A model generated the notes under the pieces. That model made no database searches, was not told the DNA's origin, and saw nothing but the letters and a program-made list of their open reading frames with translations. Position numbers and translations under genes: made by a program. Below are positions 49,105 to 60,314 of a DNA stretch of 64,000 nt, in pieces; within the stretch, counting starts at the first letter, position 1, and every line of letters begins with the position of its first letter. Source of the stretch: Diplonema papillatum (Eukaryota > Euglenozoa > Diplonemea > Diplonemida > Diplonemidae); assembly GCA_030068145.1 (NCBI GenBank), contig JAPJBO010000011.1, positions 434,001 through 498,000 of the forward strand, read 5' to 3'.

Positions 49105-49229
49105 CAAAGTCGCGCGTTGGCTTCGCGAAGCCAAAGCGACGGCTCGGCACAGCGTGAATGCCGGTGAAGTGCATGCTGGGAGGCCTTGGGAAAACCTTTC
49201 ACCCACTTTGTCTCCTCGTGTGCTCCAGC

Positions 49230-49750
49230 GAGGTTGCAGTCACATGGAGGACGGGCGCCCCGAGTTTCTTAACTGATTACTCAAGACGCGGTTATGGGAC
49301 CCTTTCTCCACGAGCCTGTGCTGGTAGCAAGGGTGGTCCTGGCAGTGGCGGGCTACGAACATCCGCCTGGCAGACACCGCTGTCCTATCTGCAAACACTC
49401 AGGTTCCACGCTGATGATGGTCCCCCCCTTTTTCACCGTGGCCGAAAGGACCGAAACACGGTGCAGATAGGACGCAGTGCGGTGATGAGCACGTGGGGGT
49501 GGAAGAACTTGCTTCGACTGGCACGCAGAATTCTTCGTGCCCGTCGGGAATCAGCTGTTCGAAGGGGGCCTTCCTCCCCCTTTGTTCTTGGGGGATGGAA
49601 GAACTGGCATGCGCCTGCACCCGGGTTCCGCACTGGCAGTCTGCCTTATGTTTGTGGCTTAAAGGAGGACAACACGATTCGCACGGTCCAGATGAGACCG
49701 GTGTGGTGTTGGGCATAATACCATTCACCATTCTAAGTACGTTCTTGCAT
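49230..49750 (+). repeat. Family D, longest copy
   Basis: This copy contains all Family D blocks in order, from CTTAACTGATTACTC through CGGGCTACGAAC and AACACTCAGGTTCC to TGCCTTATGTTTGTGGCTT and CATTCTAAGTACGTTC. It suggests a ~500 bp unit. A last partial copy lies at 57190-57290. The stretch 49751-50939 is otherwise without a gene. Confidence 0.55.
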
Positions 49751-50939
49751 TCGGTGTCCGAGTGATCGGAGAGCTCGAGTAGAGCAATGCTTTCACCATC
49801 GAGTATTTTTCCAGTTCCCCTTCGTCGCACCGGTGATTCGCAGGTATCTTCCGTTTTCCTTTGCCTTCGTCCGGGAACGGAGCGGCTCATCGGTTCTTGC
49901 TGTCTTTCTACGATATCCACGTAGAACGCATCAGTGGGAAACGAAAAAGAGGGCGACTAAGCCTTCTTTCGTCTTCAAATGTGCTGTGTGTAGAGGGGGC
50001 GGAGTGCGGAGGAGCCAGCCTCGACGACTAACCGCCAACTCCTAGAATCAAGCGGCCGCCCGGGTGTCGCAACCAACAAATGTTTGACACAGCGGGGGGG
50101 GAAAATGTTTCTTGGGTTTGAAGAGCGCGTGGTGCTTGCACCACTGAGGCCAGGTTAATTAACCGGGGGGGGGGGGCGTTTTGCTTGTTGCGGGAGTATC
50201 CAGCCTGCCACGACATTCGTTCGCGGCCAGGCCTTTGCGGAGGTGATGCACCTTCGCCCGGTTGCGCGTGGATGGTGATAGACCGTGAACCCGCCACCTT
50301 GTACATGTCCTGGACTTCGCCCAGCTATCACCGAACAACTCGCCCGGTATTCGTGACGCCACGGATGATTTTTTTTTTGATTTCAAGTTTGCAGCACAAC
50401 AAGACCGAAGTTTTTCAAATTTTGTAATTGGCGCAATGACGACTTTCTTTTTCGGCAAAACCGATCTAATCATCTTCCGGTTTGGAAAACAGGGAAGGCG
50501 GGCTTGTGCGGTCGCTGTTCGGTATTGCAGACAGGCTTACGCTCCACGTGTGGAACGTGTGGAGTTTCCCCACATTAATTCTTTCTGGACTTTCCCCCCT
50601 GCGTGTGCTTCCACGTGCCCCCACATGTGCTTGCCACAGGTTGGTCCACATGCAGGGGAGTCTAGGCCCACAAGTTGCCAAGGCCGCACAGCCAGGTGTC
50701 GCCAAGTCCAGTAGTGACGCCATCTTTTGCCCGCCGCACATGGGGGGAAAGGTTCTTTTTCCCTCGAACCTCAAGCGCCCACATCAATGACCGTCATGTT
50801 GACCACACGTGTTTTCTCTGAGACCAAAAACGGAGCGTAAGCCCTGATTGCAGAGCAGCCACGCGGTAGCTCCGCACTATCTTGAAACAGGCAATTTCTA
50901 CCCACACAACGCTTTTCTGCCGATACACAACAAAACGAC

Positions 50940-51410
50940 ATGTCTGAGATCATCGTGCGCAGCGCCCAGCGTGCTGACATGGAAGCCGTCCACGGCCTCA
51001 TCAAAGGGTTGGCTATTTTTGAGAAGGCAGGGGACGAGGTCACAGTCACCTCCGCACAGCTCGAAGAGGACGGATTCGACAAGGGCCTGTTCAAAGCGTT
51101 TGTGGCGGAAGAAGGCGGGGCGTTGATTGGGTTCGCCCTTTGCTACCCCCGGTACAGCACGTGGAAGGGACACACCCTGTACCTCGAAGACTTTTACGTC
51201 GAGGAAGCGCATCGGCGTTCCGGCCTTGGGTTCAAGCTATTCGACGCTGTCGCAAAGCTCGCAAAAGAGATGAAGGCGAAGAGGTTGGAGTGGCAGGTGC
51301 TCGAATGGAATGAGCCAGCCATCAGCTTTTACACGAAGAAGCTCAACGCTGAGCTGTCCAAGGAATGGATCAACTGCACACTTGATGAAAAGCGCATTAG
51401 CGAGTGGTGA
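50940..51410 (+). CDS. GNAT acetyltransferase of the diamine (spermidine/spermine, thialysine) type
   Basis: This is an intronless 156-residue protein aligning end to end with the SSAT/SAT1-SAT2 family, which transfers acetyl from acetyl-CoA to polyamines or thialysine. The N-terminal beta strand is IIVRSAQRADMEAVHGLIK, then a LEEDGF block, GFALCYPRYSTW, LYLEDFYV (80-87), the acetyl-CoA loop RRSGLG (92-97), and WNEPAISFY (123-131) ending in the tyrosine used as general acid in SSAT. It is slightly shorter than the 171-residue human enzyme, with the loss in the loop before LYLEDF. The start ATG 50940 matches the family N-terminus. It is probably cytosolic. The substrate choice between polyamine and thialysine cannot be made from sequence. 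Confidence 0.9.
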   Translation: MSEIIVRSAQRADMEAVHGLIKGLAIFEKAGDEVTVTSAQLEEDGFDKGLFKAFVAEEGGALIGFALCYPRYSTWKGHTLYLEDFYVEEAHRRSGLGFKLFDAVAKLAKEMKAKRLEWQVLEWNEPAISFYTKKLNAELSKEWINCTLDEKRISEW

Positions 51411-52467
51411 AGGAAGTACAACATGCTGACAGTCGTCCACGGACGTTCTGCAAAGCAACCGCCGATGTCCCTCTGGTGGTGCCGAAGGGGGGTGTCGATG
51501 CGAAGCTGCGAGGTTTGCGAAACCGGCCGAAGGGCTTCGTCCTGAGATTGCCTGAAAGAAGTTCCCGAAGTCAGCGAAAATACACGGCAATGAAAACACA
51601 GAGAATGCTATCGTCGTGAGAATGAAGCGCGGAAGTTCAGGATCTGACACCACCTTTACTTGACGAACCGATTTCGGACGTTTATGGCACGGCATTGCTC
51701 GAGCGCCCTGCTCTGAACCATATACAAAGCAAGCAACGACGAGCCCGATGGCCTCAGAGTTCCCGCCAAAAAACCAATCGTGATTCCCGCCCAGGGGTCA
51801 CGCCCTTACGCAGGCATCGCGTATTGCGAGGGTTTGCGCCGCTGGAAGCGTACGGCCCTCGATTCTCCCTTATTCGCGCGCGTACGGCCGGGTATCTGCA
51901 AAGCGGGACGGAAGTATCGATTCTGCTCTGCGCCTGGCACATGTATACCCCGAGAAATATTAGGCGACAAAGAGGCCGTGGCGCGGATACCGGACCTGGC
52001 CGACACTGTTTCAGGCCACTTTTTTTGAGATTAATTTTTCGAGACTGGAGGTCCTATGAACATGCAATGTGAATAGCCTCTATTCGAGCCAACCCGGCTT
52101 TTCTTCATGAAAAAAGTGTATTGTTTTTGGAGAGAGCCGGTCAAGCTTTTTTTTTTTCCTCGCAGAAGCAGGGTTTTTTCTAGGATTTCAAATTTTCGAG
52201 CTGGAGTGGGGAAACTTTTCGACGCGTTTTCAGAGCCGAATTGCCAAGCAATCCAACGCAAATTGCGCTTTGTGGTGCTGGCTGCGGGCTTTTCCTCCAA
52301 GGCAGCTTAGTTCGACGTTCTCCTGGTGCCTATTAGGCCGGTTAGTTCGTTGTCTTCACATGGGTTCAGTTGCCACAGCAGGAAGGGAGTGAACGAGGGT
52401 TGTGTCACAAAAAAACGGGTGCTGCATTTAGGAATGATAGTCGTGGAACAACCTGGGACAGATCCTA
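51411..52467. other. No gene seen
   Basis: 3' flank of the acetyltransferase and AT-rich tracts. No known repeat or coding bias. Confidence 0.45.
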
Positions 52468-53771
52468 CTATGCAGAATTGGCCTTCGCCTGCACAAAGTT
52501 TAGGCGACGGCTCGGGACCATCTCGACAAAACGGTCAACAACCTTCTCCAAAAAGACCATCGAAAGCTCTGGTGGACCCTCGATACGGATGCGCAGGATC
52601 ATATCCAAATGTCCGCTCGTGAGCCGGTTCCTTAAAAGATCCAGGGTGTCTTTGAGAACACTGAATGATCGCTCAACAGCACTCGTCCCTGAGGGATAAG
52701 TGGCGACCAACCGCATGGCGGAGACTGCACGTGGGAGTGCTTGCGCCTCGTGCTTCATGGCATAAAGCAAGGCATCCTGAAAGCTGAAAGCCTCGGGATC
52801 TGTGCACCTTTCCTTGGTCATCTGAATGGTCTTGAGCAATTGGGGTAGCTCGTGCTTCACACCCCGACCCTGGGCAGCACTCCACATCGGCTGGAAATGT
52901 CTGTCCTCTTTTCCTGTCACTTGGACCGTTTTGCACGTTGTGAAGTGTTCAACGAAAGTGTCGATCAATGCTGCATCACTATCGCAGTCGTGTCCGAACG
53001 CGTACTTTGGGTCAAAGAGTCTTCAACAACAACGCTCTGATCCAATAACCGCGAGACCTCAAGATCCCACTGCTCATACGAAGCGATAGGTTGAACAGGG
53101 TCCTTCGTCTCTTTCTTCTTTCTTGCTGCCGCTCTTTCGTGCGGAGGCACAGTTCGTTCCGACACCGGTATGAATGTCTTCGGTTCTGCACTCCACTCAA
53201 AACCCTCCTCTCCTTCTGCTTTTCCCGCCCAAAGAACGTCGTCAGTGACCCCTGGAAACTGACACCGCAGCTGCTTTTTGCTCACCTTCGTGTGCCACTT
53301 CTTTGAGCTCTGCGACGTTCTCGAAGCCTGCGAGGCGGCGGAGTCGTAGCCCTCGGATGCTTTGTCGGCGTCGGGCAGTGGTGCTTGCTGCGTGGCCTGC
53401 TGCTGACGTTTCGGTCCTTTGTCGTGTTCCTGGACTCGAGCCATGAAATCAGCTTTCTTGAGGTACCCGATCCCTGTTCTCTTCCACGTCAAACCCCGCA
53501 GTTTTCCTTGCTCTTCCAACAACACTGCCGACCAAGCCATGTAGTTATGGAGGATCTGCTGGTTTGCTGGGACTTGGCGTTCAGAGGCAGGTGGCTGAGC
53601 TTGAAGTGGTCCAGGAGGGGGTTGTGTCGGTGGCTGTACTTCAGGTGTCGGCTGAGAAGGTGGATCACCTTGTTGGGTTGGTGGTGTCTCTGTGGCCTCA
53701 TCGCCTGTCGAGTCCTCGCGCTTACGTTTGAGTGGCGTAAAAAACCCTGCAAGTGTTCCCTGCCGCGACAT
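52468..53771 (-). mobile_element. hAT-type transposon remnant with internal deletion
   Basis: On minus, 53771-52965 is a 268-codon open frame beginning MSRQGTLAGFFTPLKRKRED, Pro/Gln-rich and then charged. It is followed in another frame by LFDPKYAFGHDCDSDAALID and, to 52468, the hAT C-terminal dimerisation motif (YPSGTSAVERSFSVLKDTLD, LLRNRLTSGHLDMILRIR). The catalytic RNase H-like core between the two parts is missing, and the join is out of frame. The N-terminal frame is intact and could in principle still be expressed, but I see no evidence for it. No clear terminal repeats. Confidence 0.75.
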
Positions 53772-55068
53772 TGTTTGTGTTTCCGACGATGAACGTCAGT
53801 CCGTCGTTTTTTATGTTGTTATTGTTTGTCTTCACACCCGCACCATTTCTTTTCCTTTATGTTGGTAGTTTCGGCTGATGCCCACCCTTTTGACAAGGTG
53901 TGGTGGGATGGCGATTTTGCGTAGTCGTCGGGTACCGATTTGCAGGTCTTTGTTGGTTGCCACGATGCCCGTTCTGCCGCCTTGTCATCCCGGTTCCTGG
54001 TACCTATTACGAAGCCGTTGAGAACCTCCTCCAGTGTCATCTCGTTTTCGTCGGCGCCGCACAGGGGCTCGTTCTGTACTCTCTCAGGTGGGTCTCGTCG
54101 TTGGTTGTCAACACGTGCTGCATTTCCTGCCTGTCTCGTCTTTTTTTCTTTCTTCCTTTCTCTTCTTTTTTCTGCCCCTTTTTTCGCACTTCTGGAGCGA
54201 TTGCGTTGCGATGTGGGGTCGCAGCTTTTCTGGCGATGCTGCAATGAACAGAAAAAAAAACCCACTCCAGCCCACTCAGATTTTCGCCAAGAATCTGGAG
54301 TGGGGAAAATCCCCACTCCAGCCCACCCCAGAAAAAACCCTGCACTACGAGCTAGTTAAAGCTCGCTGAGTCGAACCCACGGCCCTATCCCATCTGTTGC
54401 GCCCTCACTGTAGTCCGTCGCATTCGTTGTTGCTTTGCTGCGCCCCGCTGTCTGGCAACAATTGGGAAATGTTGAATGAAAAAAAGCGTTTTTGGCATCC
54501 AGGTGTCTGTCGAATAAGTACCACTATTCGCCACCACCACCCGAAACCCCCAGGCAACCTGCTGTATCTTCTTTGCTGCGCCATCACCATTCCCACGAGG
54601 GGATCGTGGCTCCAGCACAAGTTTCAAACCACTCCCCCCCCATTCGCCGGCACTAGACGAGAGGTTTCCCTCTCTCTGACTCTTCTGTTCTAGGAATCGG
54701 TTCCATTTCCGCACTCGCCAGGTGGTTCTTGTTGCTACACAGGCGTAGGTAACCTGGGTTTCCATACCGCTGTCCGTCGTTCCATATCGCGAGGCTATGT
54801 ACATCAGAGCCCTCAGCACGCGGTCTGTCTTCTCCTCCAGGCAGCCCTACGTCCGCAGGCGCGTTCTGCGTTCTAATTGTAAGCTATCACAGGCCGACAC
54901 AGGCAATCGGCAGCCTATCAGCAGGGGGTGGACCGGCTCAAGACCACCCCAGCACGTCGGGACCCTATGGTTGCTGCCTTTTCATCTGCCGTGCCAAGCA
55001 CCACGCCCAAGCCGAAAAGGGAAGGAAACATTAAGAAACCCCAAAACAAAGCAAAACCGAAGGGCACA
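53772..55068. other. Intergenic; leader of the reductase gene
   Basis: A short imperfect repeat CCCACTCCAGCCCACTC occurs at 54262 and 54314. The frame of the next gene is open from 54928 with an earlier ATG at 54967, so part of this may be its 5' coding or leader region. Confidence 0.4.
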
Positions 55069-55986
55069 ATGTCGATGGCGCCGCTGCCGAAGCCGCCCGT
55101 TGCCGCTGTGGCGTCGACGGAGGTCTTCCGCGCGGACCTGATGAAGGGCAAGGTGGTCTTCGTGACCGGCGGCGGCAGCGGCATCGGGCTGGGGATTTGC
55201 AAGACTTTCGCGGCTCACGGGGCGAAGGTCGCACTGTGCGGCAGGACGCTGGCGAAGTTGAAGGCGGCCGAGGGCGAGATCCGCGGAGCCGGGGCTGCTG
55301 ACGTGTTCTACGATACGTGCGACGTTCGCGACTATGATAGGTGTGCCGCCGTCGCCGCGGCCATCGGAGAGCGGTGGGGCCAGATCGATGTGCTCGTCAA
55401 CTGCGCCGCCGGAAACTTCATGTGCCTCGCTGAGGACATGTCGTCCAAAGCGTTCCAGACCGTCATCGACATCGACCTGCGCGGGACCTTCCACATGAGC
55501 AAAGCCTGCCTTCCGTGGCTCTCCCGGGCCTCCAACGGCGCTTGCGTCGTCAACATCACCGCGACTTTGCAGTACACCGCGTGTCCATTCCAAGCGCACG
55601 CTGCCAGCGCCAAGGCGGGCATCGACGTCCTGACCGCCACTCTCGGGACGGAATGGGCGGAGTACGGCGTGCGTGTCGTCGGCATCGCGCCGGGGCCTGT
55701 CGCGGGAACCGAGGGCGGGCCGACGGGGAGGGTCTTCGGCAACATGCAGATCCAGAAGAACCCGCAGTTGGTCTGCCCTGTCGGCCGGTTCGGCGAGAAG
55801 GCCGACATCGCGAACACGGCGCTGTTCCTCGCGTCGCCGGCGGCGAGCTGGATCACCTCCACGACAGTCGTCGTCGACGGCGCCCAGTGGCACAGCGCGG
55901 GCAACATGATCGTGAACAAGTCCAAGATTCGCTCTCTTCTCAAGCAGCAGCAGTCGTCGCACAAAGCGCGCGCAGCGAAGCTATAA
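55069..55986 (+). CDS. DECR2: Peroxisomal 2,4-dienoyl-CoA reductase
   Basis: This is a 305-residue short-chain dehydrogenase. It reduces 2,4-dienoyl-CoA with NADPH so that polyunsaturated fatty acids can pass through peroxisomal beta-oxidation. TGGGSGIG (33-40) binds the nucleotide, CGRTLAKL supplies the NADPH-type arginine, and NCAAGNFMCLAEDMS is highly specific for the DECR2/Sps19 group. NITATLQYTACPFQAHAASA followed by Lys shows that the usual YxxxK tyrosine is replaced, as in this family. APGPVAGTEG is also diagnostic. The C-terminus ends AKL, a peroxisomal PTS1 signal as in human DECR2. An in-frame ATG at 54967 would add a basic 34-residue N-terminus. I prefer 55069 because homology starts soon after and length fits the family (292 in human). 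Confidence 0.9.
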   Translation: MSMAPLPKPPVAAVASTEVFRADLMKGKVVFVTGGGSGIGLGICKTFAAHGAKVALCGRTLAKLKAAEGEIRGAGAADVFYDTCDVRDYDRCAAVAAAIGERWGQIDVLVNCAAGNFMCLAEDMSSKAFQTVIDIDLRGTFHMSKACLPWLSRASNGACVVNITATLQYTACPFQAHAASAKAGIDVLTATLGTEWAEYGVRVVGIAPGPVAGTEGGPTGRVFGNMQIQKNPQLVCPVGRFGEKADIANTALFLASPAASWITSTTVVVDGAQWHSAGNMIVNKSKIRSLLKQQQSSHKARAAKL

Positions 55987-56119
55987 ACGCCTTTGCCCGA
56001 TTCGTAGTGCAACCCGACGTCGTCAGGGGGGGGTTTTCCGCCAACGTCACGAGACTGCTCATGAGAAAGCTGTTTTTCTTCTGAAAAGTGAGATTAAAAG
56101 GATCTCCGTCGGGGAATCA

Positions 56120-56165
56120 TCAAGGTCAAGGTCCGTTCCCTTCTCAAGCAGTCGTTGCACAAGGC
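56120..56165 (+). pseudogene. Copy of the reductase 3' end
   Basis: CAAGGTCCGTTCCCTTCTCAAG followed by CAGTCGTTGCACAAGGCC resembles CAAGATTCGCTCTCTTCTCAAG and CAGTCGTCGCACAAAGC of the gene end, about 195 bp upstream. Length and match are modest. Confidence 0.45.
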
Positions 56166-56169
56166 CACC

Positions 56170-58606
56170 AGCGGGCAACCGCTGGTGGTTGGGCCCAGGT
56201 TCTGTTGTTTTCTCCAGTGCGGATCGCTGGCTGTTCCACGCTGCTGCCTGATGCAACTTCGGCACTCGCTGTACGGGGCAGCCTTCCTATCTGCATCACA
56301 GTGCGGAACACTGGGCACTCCTGCAAACAATCGCATCTTGCCCACCCAACGATACTGATTTGCTGTGATACGGTCACAGGAGCCTTCTCCCAAGCGCGGG
56401 TTCGCTCCCGTGGACGGTCCTCGCCATTGCGAGCTCTGAACAGTTTACCTGATGAATCACACCGCCGCAACGAATGCCGTCAAGGTACACAACCTTCGGG
56501 GAGACTCTGGCGGACAATACGGCCCAACCGCTGCCTTCCCAGAGAAATACTGCCAATACTACGTGCACGCATGGCAAAAAATCTGCGCTTTTCCTGTAAG
56601 AAAGCTACCGACATCTGTCTAAATTTGGTTTGGTGCAACGAACACGGCAGAAACCCGCCAGTGTGAGGCAGTGCTGAAATGTGTCTCAGCTCCCGTGAAA
56701 ACGATCACCGCAACTCGCCTAGGGGGAGGTGGTTTCACTCATGGAGCGGCATTTCAAGATAAGTCACAGCCGTACCGCTGCCCCTGCCTGAGGGTGCGAC
56801 TGTACAAGGTCGTCGCAGCTTGACCAGACAGATGGAAAAAAGCAGGTGTCTTTATTCCACCATCTTCGGCTGACACCATTTGCGCACTTAACCATGGTTA
56901 AGAAGACGACTGAAAGCATAGACACAAAGATAGCTCAAAGCATCTGCTGAATAACACGAAAAGCCTCCAGGCAAAAACCCGTTTTCACAATTCTTCGGTC
57001 GTGTTATGTTCTCCTGACTCCCACAATCGCGATTAGCACAGCCTCCCTGCAGTATTAGCATACTTGCAAAAACTGAGGACGGGAAATCTTTTGCTTCCCA
57101 ACGTTGTCTTTGCAGCATCAGAAAGCGACTGCGTGACAATCTCCCCCAGGTCGAGAATCCCAGATCCCAAACCCCCCCCCAGCCGCGGTGATGACGCCGG
57201 TCCGCTATGTGTGCCCATGGCTTAACCGAAACACATGCAGATGGGACCGGTACGGCGTTGAACACATGACCATTCCAACTATTGCAAACCTCCCCTCCCT
57301 CCCAGCCGGCGCAGAAGGATGGATTATAATAATAACAAAAAATAGCAACCACAGCCCAAGGCGCGGGTCCGTTTGCAACTGTGCTGCGTTTTGCGCAAAC
57401 CTGTCGACAACAAGGCGGCAGAACGGGAAAAAATACAAAAGGACAAGCTCGAGATCTCGTGCTCTCGGCAGCGAATTAACCCGGACAATTTTCTCTTTCG
57501 CGTGTCGTGCTTCCCTTTTCTCTCCGCCTTTCCGCGACCTGACGCAGACTACGTAGTGGTATAGGACGGGCTATCACAGGTGATGGAGGCCTCTTCGGCC
57601 ACCGTCAGGCGATTCGTCTGCGGGGATCAGTCGGTATGGGGGTGGGGCTTCGCTGACTACAACGCGCGTATTCCCGTGTACCCAGCTCCGATAGGACGCC
57701 ACCGCACTGCACTGCTTCTTTGTGCATCCTGGTTTGTCTTCGTCAGGCTGGTGATTTGATTTATTGGGGTTTAGCAGTATGCGCGCGATCAGCCAGATTA
57801 AATTTCGAGCCTTTTTTTTTAGTACCGGCAGACTCGCACAAAATCAGCCGATTTCCAACAGTGTAAGCTTTGACTATGCCGCCCATGGAGCGGAATCAGT
57901 TTGATGCACAAATCGGGCAAGATGTGAATCAAAATGTTGTCGCAAAAACCTTCTGATCGGCAGACCTTCCAAAAATCAGCCGGCTGATTATCAGCCGGTC
58001 AGTTTTTTAAGAATTTCTTTTTTGAAAGTATGCCAACACTGCAGGGAATAGTTGACTAGACCCCGTTCGTGAGAAAAAGCGAAGAATAAAAAACACCTTC
58101 TTTTTTCCATCTATCTTTGTCAAGAGCTGCAACTCAACTATTCCCGGCTGAAATTAGCCGCTTTTTTCCTTAGCGCGAACACTGGGTTTTAGAAGCTTGG
58201 TGCTAGCCGCAAAACAAAGGGCATCCCAGGAGCACATCGGGCATAGACACACGTTGCGGGTTGCACAACTCGCAACGTGGTCGATGTACTAAAAAGTTCC
58301 CAGTGCTTCCTGTGCTCGTCGTGGCGGCCCCGTCCACACTGCCTCTGTCAGTCCCCTTTTCAAGCGGTCGACTTCGCTTTTGCCAATCGCCGGCTGCACC
58401 GTAGAACCTCTTTGCCCCTGCCGTCACTGTCTCCAAGAACGTCAAAAGTTATTCGCCTTGCTATCGTCTCCGGTTGTACGTCCATCTCTTCGATCCCGTT
58501 GTTCTCGGCGTGCACAATCTGTTCCGGAGCGTCCCGCGCAGTTGTGAACTACAGCAGGGACTTCGACTGCGCTGCCGGCAGCTGCCTTGCCTCCAGATCG
58601 CCCCTT
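56170..58606. repeat. Repeat-rich stretch: Family G, Family D tail, palindrome
   Basis: Family G lies at 56862-57000 with its palindrome at 56888-56901. A Family D tail is at 57190-57290 (CGCTATGTGTGCCCATGGCTT). A perfect palindrome CCGGCTGAT-T-ATCAGCCGG is at 57980-57998. A ~70 bp repeat (CACCTTCTTTTTTCCATCT, AAGAGCTGCAACTCAACTAT) at 58080-58145 is shared with the AspH intron at 6500. Minus-strand protein-like scraps near 58280-58560 may belong with the next entry. Confidence 0.5.
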
Positions 58607-58867
58607 TCACGAAGTACCGCGCCGTGGGCGGGCCTGCATTTCCGCTTTTTGGCGGTCAGCCTCGCGCTGGTCCCTCGCGTGCTGGTCGAACAGCTCGGCG
58701 AATCGTTTTTCGGAGGCTGACTGCCCGCCGGCCAGCCGGAGTTGCAGCGCGGTGCTGCTGTCGTGAAGGGCCTTCGCCGCCCCCGCCGCGTCGGCCTTGC
58801 TGGTTCGGAGCTGTTTCCTGCTTCGGAGGGAGGCGAGGTGGCCACGTACGCGGCGTTCTGCGCGCTG
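58607..58867 (-). CDS. Coiled-coil coding segment, unknown gene
   Basis: On minus, after TAG/CAG at 58868, 86 codons with strong GC3 read HLASLRSRKQLRTSKADAAG, AAKALHDSSTALQLRLAGGQ and KRFAELFDQHARDQREADRQ. The helix has coiled-coil character and reaches TGA at 58607. A donor-like CGCG/GTACTT at 58617 could instead splice it onward. There is no family match. It may be an exon of a dispersed gene or part of a transposon protein. Confidence 0.4.
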   Translation of the reverse strand, partial: QRAERRVRGHLASLRSRKQLRTSKADAAGAAKALHDSSTALQLRLAGGQSASEKRFAELFDQHARDQREADRQKAEMQARPRRGTS

Positions 58868-59144
58868 CTACGTTTGGCAAACTGCTTGGTGACCCGTAAC
58901 ATGCAGTTTGGCAGGCGGCTGGTTCGCCGCAGGTAGCATTTCGGGCGCAGCGTTACCTCAGACGTTTTCGGGAACCTTTGGGTTCGTTAACGAGATCCTA
59001 CAGCTCGCTGCCAAACCAGGGAAGCTAGTAACAATGTCATTTACGTTCAGGATGGTCGTGAACAAAGTTATGCTTAACCCCTTTCGGGAGACATATACAT
59101 GTTGAAAAATCGAAAAAGGTTGCGGAGATCATCTCGCCTATGAA

Positions 59145-59500
59145 GACACAACGAAAGTGATCCATACTTACTTCTTTGGAAAGATATGGCACAAATCTTT
59201 CAAAATCACCCTTCATCGGACAAAACTGCTGCCCAGGCTGCCAAGCAGAAGCCACTGCAAAACTTGGGGCCTGACCAGAAATTGGTGTTTTTCGAGTTCT
59301 TGCCTGTGCTCATTACAGAACCCAAGCTCTGGCACGTGCCAGGGACCCAAGCCACACCCCAGCCAGTGCATATCCAACTAAAGTGGTCGATGTTTGCTTC
59401 TTTGGAAAGATATGTCACAGATCTTTCAAATGCGCCCTTCATCTGACAAAACTGTTGCCCGTGTGACGAACAGATGCCACCGCGAAACCCGGGACCCAGC
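59145..59500 (+). repeat. 226 bp direct duplication, probable transposon end region
   Basis: CTTCTTTGGAAAGATATG starts at 59171 and 59397. CACAGATCTTTCAAA-type, CATCGGACAAAACTG and CCGGGACCCAGCCA-type blocks follow in both. It lies at the downstream side of the piggyBac remnant and may include its terminal sequence. Confidence 0.55.
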
Positions 59501-60314
59501 CAGCATGGGACAGTAGCAAAAGACGGGGGGTGAGTGCTCGAAGACGGACAGGGAAAAACGGGCGTGCGAAGAGATGATCATTTGATTTGGTGCAGCGACG
59601 AGGAGCAACGTTGCTGATTCTGTGGCCATCCGACAGTGTCCGATCCCTCCCTCTCTTGAAGTGCCGGCCGTTGGGGTCCTTCAAACGGTCAACGGTGCCT
59701 TGCATGGTTGGGTCATCGAAGAGATGTTGCGCCATGGTGTGGTACCTTCCGAAACACTCCACAGGGCAAAGAGGGACATCGCACTGCTCGCAATTGTTAA
59801 GAGCACCTTTGCGCTGCACGTGGCATATGCACTGTCGCTGCTGATCCAGCTTGACGAGGTTGTGAAATAGCCCGTTCAACCTGTGCTTAACGCCGTGCTT
59901 CTGCTTTTCTGTCTTGCGAGCAGCTTGGGGCGAAGGTGAGGGTGGCGGCATCGTTTTTTTGGAAGGGGTTCCCGTCTCTGTAGAGCAACCTGTTGGGCAG
60001 TCCTTTTCGGCGGAAAGGAGCTCCGTCACAAGCTTGCGCTTGAAATCGGGAAGTGAAGGTGTTCTTCCTTTCTTGTCAGTCCTAAGCATTTTCCACACGA
60101 TATAGGCATTCACAGTGGAGACCTCGACTAGTAGAAAAAAAGTTTGAGGTACCAACGCCGGCGCTTCATGAGTCGCCCGCAACTCGCCATGAGCTGATCG
60201 CCCATGTCGACGCCGCCCATGTACGTGTTGTACGAGCTGACGATATCCGGCTTCTCCACCTGCGTGTCTTCTCGTTGGAGATTTTGCGCTCCATTGTGGT
60301 AGTGGTTTCCCCAA
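59439..60314 (-). mobile_element. piggyBac transposase, C-terminal remnant
   Basis: On minus, EKPDIVSSYNTYMGGVDMGD and KRRRWYLKLFF (60290-60130) are the last piggyBac transposase block. After a one-step frame change in a run of A/T (around 60135) the frame continues VEVSTVNAYIVWKMLRTDKK to the C-terminal Cys-rich finger (CICHVQ, NNCEQCDVPLCPVECFGRYH at ~59750-59840). The upstream catalytic parts are absent or scrambled beyond 60400, near a C-run at 60570. It is probably a 5'-truncated dead copy, diverged from the element at 37289. Confidence 0.75.

Noticed and set aside
54350..54400. Minus-strand GTGGGTTCGACTC resembling a tRNA T-arm
   Set aside because: No acceptor stem, D-arm or anticodon arm can be drawn around it.
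54928..55068. Longer N-terminus of the reductase as a mitochondrial targeting peptide
   Set aside because: It is basic but not clearly amphipathic, and the C-terminal AKL argues for peroxisomes. Kept only as an alternative start.
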